Assembly (NCBI GenBank): GCA_963169055.1
Contig: CAUJFU010000489.1
Coordinates: forward strand, 1 to 39,840
Direction of reading: 5' to 3'
Length of the DNA stretch: 39,840 nt
Origin: Myxococcota bacterium
Lineage (GTDB): Bacteria; Myxococcota_C; UBA6777
The position numbers and the translations under genes were made by a program. Positions 33,797 through 39,840 of the stretch are shown piece after piece. The notes under the pieces were generated by a model that saw only the letters and a list, made by a program, of their open reading frames with translations, ran no database searches and was not told where the DNA came from. Position 1 is the stretch's first letter. The number at the start of each line of letters is the position of its first letter.

Positions 33797-33805
33797 GCAG
33801 AGGGT

Positions 33806-35068
33806 TTAAGAAGCGATGCGACGGGAAGGTTCGGGAGCGGGCTTGGGGGGGTGGATCGTTCGCTCGATCAAAGCGGAGTCGATGCGAAGTTCACGGGTGG
33901 TTTTTTGGGAGGGAAGTTCGTACATGAGATCGAGCATCGAGCGTTCCAGAATGGAGCGCAGCCCTCGTGCGCCTGTCTTGCGTTCGAGAGCCAGCCGTGC
34001 GACGGTTTGGAGGGCTTCTGGATCAAAATGAAGGGCGATACCATCCAACTCAAACAACCGTTGGTATTGGCGAGTTAGGGCATTTTTGGGTTCAGTGAGG
34101 ATACGGATCAAGGTTTCTTGATCGAGGCCGGAGAGGGTGGCGATCACAGGCAGACGTCCGACAAATTCGGGGATGAGTCCATAGCCGATCAGATCTTCGG
34201 GGCGAACCTCTTTGAGCCAATCGCCCGTGTCTTTTTGGACGCGGGTTGGAATATCAGCACCAAAGCCGATCACTCGCTCTTGCATACGGCGTTGAATGAT
34301 GGTTTCAAGGCCCGTGAAGGCTCCTCCGCAGATAAAGAGGATGTTGGTGGTATCGACTTGGAGGAAGTCTTGTTGGGGGTGTTTGCGCCCTCCTTTGGGG
34401 GGGACGTTGGCAACGGTGCCTTCGAGGATCTTGAGCAGGGCTTGTTGAACGCCTTCGCCAGAGACGTCGCGGGTGATGGAGGGCGAATCGCTTTTGCGAC
34501 TGATCTTGTCGATCTCGTCGATATAAACGATCCCGCGTTGGGCTTGCTCGATATCGTAATCTGCGGATTGTAGGAGGCTGACGAGAACATTTTCGACGTC
34601 TTCACCGACGTACCCTGCTTCGGTGAGGGTGGTGGCGTCGGCGATGGCGAAAGGCACTTTGAGGATGCGGGCCAAGGTTTGCGCCATCAAAGTTTTGCCG
34701 CATCCTGTGGGGCCGAGCAGCAAGATGTTCGATTTTTGCAGTTCGACATCATCCGTCGACAGATCGGAGTGGATGCGTTTGTAATGGTTGTGAACGGCCA
34801 CAGCAAGGGTCTTTTTGGCGCGTTCTTGACCGATGATATATTCATCGAGCAAGGCCTTGATTTGGGCGGGCTTGGGCAAAGAAAAGCGCGTGGAGCCGAA
34901 CTCTTCGCGTTCATCGGACTGTTCGGTGATGATATCGTTGCAAAGGTCGATACATTCATCACAGATATAGACCGAAGGTCCAGCGATCAGCTTGCGCACT
35001 TCGCGTTGGCTTTTCCCACAAAACGAACAAAACAGGTTGTCATCTTCACCGCTGCGACGGGCTGCCAT
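33806..35068 (-). CDS. clpX: ATP-dependent Clp protease ATP-binding subunit ClpX
   Basis: The 420-residue AAA+ unfoldase feeds substrates to ClpP. The N-terminal zinc-binding domain has two CxxC pairs ('LFCSFCGKS', '[10 protein letters not shown]'). The AAA+ core shows Walker A '[15 protein letters not shown]', Walker B '[11 protein letters not shown]', the pore-loop region 'GYVGEDVE', '[14 protein letters not shown]' (the IGF-loop side and arginine finger area) and sensor 2 '[10 protein letters not shown]'. All key residues are present and the length is typical. The gene starts six bases after the clpP stop, so they are co-transcribed. Together with SmpB in this window it links to clearance of SsrA-tagged proteins. 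Confidence 0.98.
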   Translation of the reverse strand: MAARRSGEDDNLFCSFCGKSQREVRKLIAGPSVYICDECIDLCNDIITEQSDEREEFGSTRFSLPKPAQIKALLDEYIIGQERAKKTLAVAVHNHYKRIHSDLSTDDVELQKSNILLLGPTGCGKTLMAQTLARILKVPFAIADATTLTEAGYVGEDVENVLVSLLQSADYDIEQAQRGIVYIDEIDKISRKSDSPSITRDVSGEGVQQALLKILEGTVANVPPKGGRKHPQQDFLQVDTTNILFICGGAFTGLETIIQRRMQERVIGFGADIPTRVQKDTGDWLKEVRPEDLIGYGLIPEFVGRLPVIATLSGLDQETLIRILTEPKNALTRQYQRLFELDGIALHFDPEALQTVARLALERKTGARGLRSILERSMLDLMYELPSQKTTRELRIDSALIERTIHPPKPAPEPSRRIAS

Positions 35069-35074
35069 GGCGCG

Positions 35075-35692
35075 TTAACTTTCTTGTTTTTTGATGGCGT
35101 CATCTTTGCTCGCCACCACATGATCGATAATGCCCAAGGAGCCGTAGTTTTTAGCTTCTTCGGCGCTCATAAAGTAATCTCGATCGGTGTGTTGGATGAG
35201 GGTTTCCATTTTTTGCCCGGTGTGACGAGCAAGGATCTCATGCAAGGCATCTTTTAGGCGCAGGATCTCGCGTGCGTGGATCTCGATCTCGGAGGCTTGG
35301 CCAGAAACACCTCCAAGAGGCTGATGGATCAAGATGCGCGAGTTGGGTAGGGCGTAGCGCTTTTTGGCTGCGCCTGCGGCCAAAAGCACTGCGGCCATCG
35401 AAGCAGCTTGGCCAAGACAAAGCGTCGAGACTTTGGGTTTGACGTACTGCATACAGTCATAGATCGCAAGGCCCGCCGTGACCGATCCACCGGGGGAATT
35501 GATGTAGAGATTGATATCTTTATCTGGATCTTCGGACTCCAAAAACAGCATCTGTGCGATCATCAGGTTGGCGACGTCGTCGTTGATCGGCGTCCCCAAG
35601 AAGATGATGCGATCTTTGAGCAAACGAGAATAGATATCATAAGAGCGTTCGCCACGGTGGGTTTGCTCGATGACAAATGGAATCAATGGCAT
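35075..35692 (-). CDS. clpP: ATP-dependent Clp protease proteolytic subunit
   Basis: The 205-residue serine peptidase forms the double-ring chamber used by ClpX. The catalytic triad is visible: Ser in '[15 protein letters not shown]', His in '[13 protein letters not shown]' and Asp in '[16 protein letters not shown]'. The oxyanion-strand motif '[16 protein letters not shown]' is intact. The short N-terminus before '[16 protein letters not shown]' is typical. An AAGGAAGG stretch lies about eight bases before the ATG. It sits between tig and clpX, the standard order. Confidence 0.98.
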   Translation of the reverse strand: MPLIPFVIEQTHRGERSYDIYSRLLKDRIIFLGTPINDDVANLMIAQMLFLESEDPDKDINLYINSPGGSVTAGLAIYDCMQYVKPKVSTLCLGQAASMAAVLLAAGAAKKRYALPNSRILIHQPLGGVSGQASEIEIHAREILRLKDALHEILARHTGQKMETLIQHTDRDYFMSAEEAKNYGSLGIIDHVVASKDDAIKKQES

Positions 35693-36083
35693 CGGGTTTT
35701 CCTTCCTTGATTGGATGGGTCTTTGGTGGAGCGGTGCGACGTGTGTCCCTTGTCCATCGCCGAAGGTTCAAGCCGATTCAAGCGACTGCGATATCGGCTA
35801 GAGTTGAGCCAACGACCGCGATATCGGCTTAATTTGTTCAGGCGATCTCTGCGCTGACGTAGGCCGTTTAAGCGCTCGATCTGTCGGCCTGCTTCGTTCG
35901 GACGAGCGCTGCGCTCATGGCTTGGGCGATTCGATCGATCGCGACGTAGGATCGGACCCTTCGGGTGATCGTAGCGTTGGTTTCGCGCATTCGGGCGAAC
36001 AAGGTGGAAAGAAGATATCCATCTTTTGAGAAAAGACAAGCAAACCCTCCCCTCGCACAACGTCCCCCCAAGATCGCAGCGTT
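35693..36083. other. Intergenic region between tig and clpP
   Basis: The 391 bases contain degenerate repeats: GCGATATCGGCT occurs twice 30 bases apart (about 35789 and 35819), and related GC-rich words (AGCGCT, CGATC) recur to about 35950. TCTTTT-CTC-AAAAGA (about 36025) can form a small hairpin. No gene is supported; ORFs here are Arg-rich read-through of repeats. clpP probably has its own promoter in this gap. Confidence 0.45.
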
Positions 36084-37463
36084 TCACGCAGGAGCGGACA
36101 TCTCGGAAGAAGCCGCATCACGGGCTTTTTCAGCCTCTTTTTTCTCAGCTTCGGCTTCTTCTTGCTTTTCCGATTCGACACGTTGTTGGAGTGCTTCGGA
36201 AGATAGGCGCTCGATGTGATGGGCGACTTTTTCAAAAAGTCGATCCAAGGCTTTTCGGCTTTGGATCTCGCGCTTGAGTTCGTCAAGATCTTCTGGCGAT
36301 TGCGCACTTTTGAGATAAGCCACCGAGCGGTTTTGGCGTTTGGCGGTTTCGGCCAATTCTGCGTCGATCTCGTGTTCTTCGACTTCCACAGCAAAGTCAC
36401 GAACAGCTTGTTGGAGGATGATGCTGTTGCGGACTTCAAGGAAGGCCCCACGGCGGAGCGTCTCGCGCAATACTTCGGGATCAAACAGCGGGCGATCGCC
36501 TTGCATAAACATACGAAACTGCGCCAACATCCCACGCACTTTGTTGTTGAGATGGTTGTTGAGGAAGTGTTGCGGAACTTGTATATCGCAGGCTTCGCCG
36601 AGTTGTTGGAGCAATCGGGACTTGGCGCGATCTTTACATCGCGCTTGCCCATCTTGTTCAAGGCGAGTGCGGATCTTGGCGCGCATATCCGCAAGGTCGG
36701 TATAGCCGGCATCTGCGGCGAGATCGTTGTCAAGCTCAGGAAGAACTCGTTCTTGGATCGAGAGCAGCTTGAGATCGAAGTGTTGTGTGTCTTCGCCTTC
36801 GACGGGGATCTCGACGTGTTTTTCTTCCTCAGGAATCATCCCAACAAGCGCATCTTCGGCTTCTTTTGGCAAAACACCCAAGTAAGCGCCAAGCCGAACT
36901 TGGACATTCTCACGCGTCTTTGTCTCGTCGCCTTGTTTGAATTGGTATGTGACTTTCAGGATATCTCCCGACTGTGCAGCCCGATCCTCGATATCTCGCA
37001 ACGAAGACAACCGCTCGCGTTCGCGTTCGAGTTCGCGTTCCACGTCGGTATCCGAAAACTCGACCTCTTCAACGAGCAGCGTTGTGTCGTTGATCTTGCT
37101 AAGATCGACGGGTGGGCGGATCTCCAATTTGGCCGTAAAAGCGTACTCTTTTCCACGCAAGACTTCGCCGCTGTTCGAGTCGGGGATGCTCAAGATATCG
37201 AGGGATTTGTCCTTCATCAGTTCCGCAAAGGAGTTCTCGATCAAGCGTTTTCGTGCTTCTTCTTGGATGGCTTGGCGGTAATGAGGAAGTTGTTCGAGGA
37301 CTTGACGGGGGACTTTTCCGGGGCGAAAGCCTTTGAGACGAACGTTGCGCGAGAGTTTTTGAAAGATCTCGTTGAGGGCCGAGTCCACGTCAGACGCAGG
37401 GATCGCAAAATGGACTTGGCGCTCGACGGGGCTGACCTCTTCGATTCGGATATCGATCTTCAT
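36084..37463 (-). CDS. tig: Trigger factor, ribosome-associated chaperone and peptidyl-prolyl isomerase
   Basis: The 459-residue protein has the three trigger-factor domains. The ribosome-binding N-domain contains 'NVRLKGFRPGKVPRQVLEQL', the usual GFRxGKxP signature. A FKBP-like domain lies around residues 150-240 ('AAQSGDILKVTYQF'). The C-terminal helical chaperone arms follow, with an Ala/Glu/Lys-rich tail. ATG 37463 follows AAAGG by five bases; the longer track ORF runs back through the tRNA-Leu gene and is an artefact. It heads the tig-clpP-clpX cluster, and nascent chains are its substrates. Confidence 0.97.
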   Translation of the reverse strand: MKIDIRIEEVSPVERQVHFAIPASDVDSALNEIFQKLSRNVRLKGFRPGKVPRQVLEQLPHYRQAIQEEARKRLIENSFAELMKDKSLDILSIPDSNSGEVLRGKEYAFTAKLEIRPPVDLSKINDTTLLVEEVEFSDTDVERELERERERLSSLRDIEDRAAQSGDILKVTYQFKQGDETKTRENVQVRLGAYLGVLPKEAEDALVGMIPEEEKHVEIPVEGEDTQHFDLKLLSIQERVLPELDNDLAADAGYTDLADMRAKIRTRLEQDGQARCKDRAKSRLLQQLGEACDIQVPQHFLNNHLNNKVRGMLAQFRMFMQGDRPLFDPEVLRETLRRGAFLEVRNSIILQQAVRDFAVEVEEHEIDAELAETAKRQNRSVAYLKSAQSPEDLDELKREIQSRKALDRLFEKVAHHIERLSSEALQQRVESEKQEEAEAEKKEAEKARDAASSEMSAPA

Positions 37464-37562
37464 GGCGACCTTTCTGTTGGGAATAGACGAAGGTTTTGAA
37501 TTTGGGATGGCTGCTTTGTTTGTTGGGGAGGCAAACGAAGAACACAGTAGCCTGAAAGGGAG

Positions 37563-37646
37563 TGCGATAGGGGGGAGTCGAACCCCCACGGTTGTTAAAC
37601 CGCTGGATCCTAAGTCCAGTGCGTCTACCAATTCCGCCACCATCGC
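37563..37646 (-). tRNA. tRNA-Leu (anticodon UAG)
   Basis: On the minus strand the sequence GCGATGG...CTATCGC forms the acceptor stem with discriminator A. The anticodon loop CTTAGGA gives UAG. The long variable arm and TGGTAGACGCA in the D-loop are typical of class II tRNA-Leu. GGTTCGACTC is the T-arm. CCA is not encoded. It lies about 100 bases upstream of tig. Confidence 0.96.
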
Positions 37647-37689
37647 AAGAAACAAAGGGGTTTTTCGTTGTTTCAAAAAACCCCTTTTG

Positions 37690-37763
<74 letters not shown>

Positions 37764-37812
37764 AAAAGAGAGGGCATGGTTGTTTGTGTGTTTTGGTTCG
37801 GAAGAGCATTGA

Positions 37813-37886
<74 letters not shown>

Positions 37887-38045
37887 TTGGAAAAGAGACG
37901 CTCTTTGGGAGCGATGCGTTGCCTGAGCCACAAAAAACAAACGGGCGAAACAAGGCTTTCCGCCAAGCACACAGAACAGAGCGGAGTATATACAACGCTT
38001 TTGTTCAAGACGCAAGCAGATTTTCAAGCCTTTTCACAAGAGCGC

Positions 38046-38678
38046 TCAAGCAAGGGGCATTTGTTGGGGAAGCCACGCCAAAAGCCACGTCCGAAATGCC
38101 TGCAAAGCTCGCGCACGATGGCTGCGTTGGTTTTTCTCGATGGGTTCGAGTTCTGCGAGTGTTTTTTCTTGTTCTGGGATCCAAAACAAGGGATCAAACC
38201 CGAAGCCATGAGACCCCCGTTCTTCGGGGATGATCACTCCTTCACAGCGACCTTCAAACACGGCTTCGCCACCTTCCCAAAGAAAGACCAGCGTACAAAC
38301 GAAATACGCGCTTCTTTGTTCGGTGGGGATGTGTTGGATGGCCGCGATCAACTTGTTTCGGTTGGCTTGCTCGCGTTGCACACGATCAGGATGATGCCCC
38401 GCATAATAGGCCGAATCCACACCCGGTTCACCTCCAAGTGCAGGCACCACAAGCCCCGAATCATCGGCCAATGCCCAACAACCCGTATGCTCGTATGCTG
38501 AACGTGCCTTGATTCGAGCATTTTCCACAAATGTTTTCGCATCTTCGATCGGTTCGGGTAGCGCAGGGAAATCTTCAACCGTCAACACATTCATCGGAAT
38601 ATCGGAGAGGATCGCACGGATCTCGCGGATCTTCCCCGGGTTGTGCGAACAAACCAACAAACGATGGGAAACAGACAT
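38046..38678 (-). CDS. rdgB: RdgB/HAM1-family non-canonical purine NTP pyrophosphatase
   Basis: The 210-residue enzyme removes ITP, dITP and XTP from nucleotide pools. Motifs are 'LLVCSHNPGKIREI' (substrate loop), 'FVENARIKARSAYEHTG', 'ALADDSGLVVPALGGEPGVD' (catalytic Asp region), 'GSHGFGFDPLFWIPEQEKT' and 'KNQRSHRARAL'. The length is normal. 'SAYYAG' replaces the usual SARYAG, a small deviation. It starts 20 bases after the rph stop, so the pair is an operon, a common arrangement. Confidence 0.96.
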   Translation of the reverse strand: MSVSHRLLVCSHNPGKIREIRAILSDIPMNVLTVEDFPALPEPIEDAKTFVENARIKARSAYEHTGCWALADDSGLVVPALGGEPGVDSAYYAGHHPDRVQREQANRNKLIAAIQHIPTEQRSAYFVCTLVFLWEGGEAVFEGRCEGVIIPEERGSHGFGFDPLFWIPEQEKTLAELEPIEKNQRSHRARALQAFRTWLLAWLPQQMPLA

Positions 38679-38698
38679 CGCTCTCGATCCCCTTGTTT

Positions 38699-39415
38699 TT
38701 ACGAAACGCTCCGAATATAGGCCCTCATCACATCCAATATCTGCTCGATCCCCGCTTGCCCCAGTTTGATCATTTGCTGGAGTTGTTCCATCGAAAACGT
38801 GCTGCGCTCGCCTGTTCCTTGCACTTCAACCATCTGACCGCGCCCTGTCATCACCAAATTCATATCGACTTCTGCACGCACGTCTTGTTCATAAGCCAAA
38901 TCCAGCACGGCTTGCCCGTCCACGATCCCCACACTCACCGCCGCCACTTCGTCCACCAAAACCTTTCGACTGTCCAACACACCACGCTTCTCCAGTGCGC
39001 GCACCGCCAAAACCAACGCGACGTACGACCCACAGATCGAAGCGCAACGCGTCCCTCCATCCGCATTCAACACGTCGCAGTCCAGAGAAATCGATCGCGG
39101 CCCCAACGCCTTGGTATCCACAACAGCGCGTACCGAACGCCCAATCAATCGCTGGATCTCTTGCGAACGACCATCGATCTTGCCGTTGCGTGCGCGTTGA
39201 ACGCGCTGCTGTGAAGATGACGGTAACATCGCGTACTCCGCAGTCACCCACCCCGTCCCTTCGGGCACAAAAAGCGGTGCCTTCTCTTCGGACATCGCAC
39301 TACAATGCACGACTGTCTGACCCATCCGAAAGATCACCGAAGCAGCATGTTGTGAAAACCCCGCCTCAACGGATACAGGGCGCGTTTGCTCCCTTCCTCG
39401 ATCTCGCAATCCCAT
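38699..39415 (-). CDS. rph: Ribonuclease PH
   Basis: This 238-residue phosphorolytic exonuclease trims tRNA 3' ends. It has 'LRDRGREQTRPVSVEAGF' (N-terminal signature), 'GWVTAEYAMLPSSSQQR', 'RSQEIQRLIGRSVRAVVD', 'SLDCDVLNADGGTRCASICG' and 'AAVSVGIVDGQAVLDLAYEQD' with the conserved acidic residues. ATG 39415 follows GGAGGGAG closely; the track's earlier start is not supported. With tRNA genes 0.8 kb downstream lacking encoded CCA, 3' end maturation is its likely job, but no special link is implied. Confidence 0.97.
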   Translation of the reverse strand: MGLRDRGREQTRPVSVEAGFSQHAASVIFRMGQTVVHCSAMSEEKAPLFVPEGTGWVTAEYAMLPSSSQQRVQRARNGKIDGRSQEIQRLIGRSVRAVVDTKALGPRSISLDCDVLNADGGTRCASICGSYVALVLAVRALEKRGVLDSRKVLVDEVAAVSVGIVDGQAVLDLAYEQDVRAEVDMNLVMTGRGQMVEVQGTGERSTFSMEQLQQMIKLGQAGIEQILDVMRAYIRSVS

Positions 39416-39840
39416 ACTCTTCTCCCTCCATGTTTGCCTCGCAAACCAACAAACGCCTCGCCCGATCAGCAAGTGTTCCGGCTTGCTTTAACTTCTTGCA
39501 CACTCACAAACGCCCCACATTCGCCGCATTCGAACGCCCCGTCAAGAACCTGTTTCTTTCTCTTCTCCTGATCAAACTGGCTCCGCTCGATGGTTTTGGT
39601 GGGACTTCGCCTTCCCCCGCCTCCTTAACACCGCTCCCTTGACCCCGTGTAGACGAACAGATCGCGAGTTTTCCACTCCCACGAATCTGTCGCTTGAAAC
39701 ACCGCGAACACGGCCCTTTTTTGGCAGCTGCGTTACTCCGTATGAGAAAGCAGTTGGCTTTTTGTTCTCTTTGTGCTATGTCTATGCACGCTTTTTTCCC
39801 CAAGGTGTTCTCTGCCCTTGCTTGTTCCTTGCCACTTGGC
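39416..39840. other. Non-coding end of the window upstream of rph
   Basis: The last 425 bases show no supported gene. They should contain the rph promoter and include copy C of the dispersed element (39629-39740). The ORF at 39504-39803 on the minus strand is read-through of that repeat. Confidence 0.45.
39629..39740 (+). repeat. Dispersed intergenic element, copy C (partial)
   Basis: Shared blocks with copies A and B are CCCTTGACCCCGTGT, GACGAACAGA, TTTTCCAC, GTCGCTTGAA, GCGAACACGG and CTGCGTTACTCCG, in the same order. The two hairpins at the start of A and B are missing or eroded here. Confidence 0.55.

Larger units (their letters stand above)
33331..33805. other. Intergenic region between clpX and ugd, nearly filled by repeats
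   Basis: The 475 bases between the clpX stop and the ugd start contain a 15-bp tandem array, copy B of the dispersed double-hairpin element, and a 34-35 bp hairpin array. No gene is supported. The ugd promoter must lie within or beyond the 15-bp array. Confidence 0.6.

Noticed and set aside
36216-37499. A 427-codon plus-strand frame opposite tig
   Set aside because: Trigger factor on the minus strand is unmistakable; the opposite frame has no family features and no start signal.
37464-37676. N-terminal extension of the trigger factor ORF and similar ORFs over the tRNA genes
   Set aside because: The peptides 'MVAELVDALDLGSS' and 'AGFEPATYGFEVRC' are well-known false translations of tRNA genes, not proteins.

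Overview
The window looks like chromosomal DNA of a Gram-negative deltaproteobacterium in the broad sense (Myxococcota or Bradymonadota-like); this placement is inference. Supporting signs are a large Ser/Thr kinase with a transmembrane segment and TPR-like tail, Cys-rich lipoproteins of the 'GESCTNHNDC' style, membrane-fused spermidine-synthase-like proteins in series, and an HU protein with a histone-H1-like tail. There is no rRNA, no insertion sequence and no CRISPR array. Base composition is roughly balanced to moderately GC-rich, apart from an AT-rich patch near 31.2 kb.

Layout. 1-6.4 kb: the end of a beta-propeller protein, an ECF sigma factor with its probable membrane anti-sigma partner (minus strand), and a TPR-like protein. 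6.4-9.6 kb: a secreted, very basic protein with two Spy/CpxP-like domains around a His-rich and metallothionein-like Cys-rich core, then an RNase Z-like metallo-hydrolase. 9.8-13 kb: an emfourin/M4 protease (protealysin-type) pair and two Cys-rich lipoproteins. 13.3-18.5 kb: three consecutive membrane proteins with spermidine-synthase-like domains, the middle one degenerate. 18.6-21.6 kb: the Ser/Thr kinase. 21.6-25.3 kb: a SpoT-like HD protein, an RluA-family pseudouridine synthase and a conserved-looking protein of unknown function. 25.4-30.5 kb: rpsT, a prepilin-like protein, smpB, panC, panB and HU. 31.4-33.3 kb: UDP-glucose 6-dehydrogenase interrupted by an intein at its catalytic cysteine. 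33.8-37.9 kb: clpX, clpP and tig preceded by three tRNA genes (two Arg, one Leu). 38.0-39.4 kb: rdgB and rph.

Functional groups. tig-clpP-clpX form the usual chaperone and protease cluster. panB-panC are the hydroxymethyltransferase and ligase steps of pantothenate synthesis, with smpB (trans-translation) downstream on the same strand. rph-rdgB are the common RNA-processing and nucleotide-sanitation pair. The M4 protease and its inhibitor form a two-gene unit in which the inhibitor's ribosome binding site sits on the protease stop codon.

The most interesting items are the mini-intein splitting UDP-glucose dehydrogenase exactly before its nucleophilic cysteine, the Spy/His/metallothionein-like composite protein, the tandem SpeE-like membrane proteins, and several families of intergenic repeats: a dispersed double-hairpin element in three copies, a related hairpin repeat of about 34 bp at two loci, and other local tandem arrays. 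No database search was possible; family names rest on motifs read directly from the translations.
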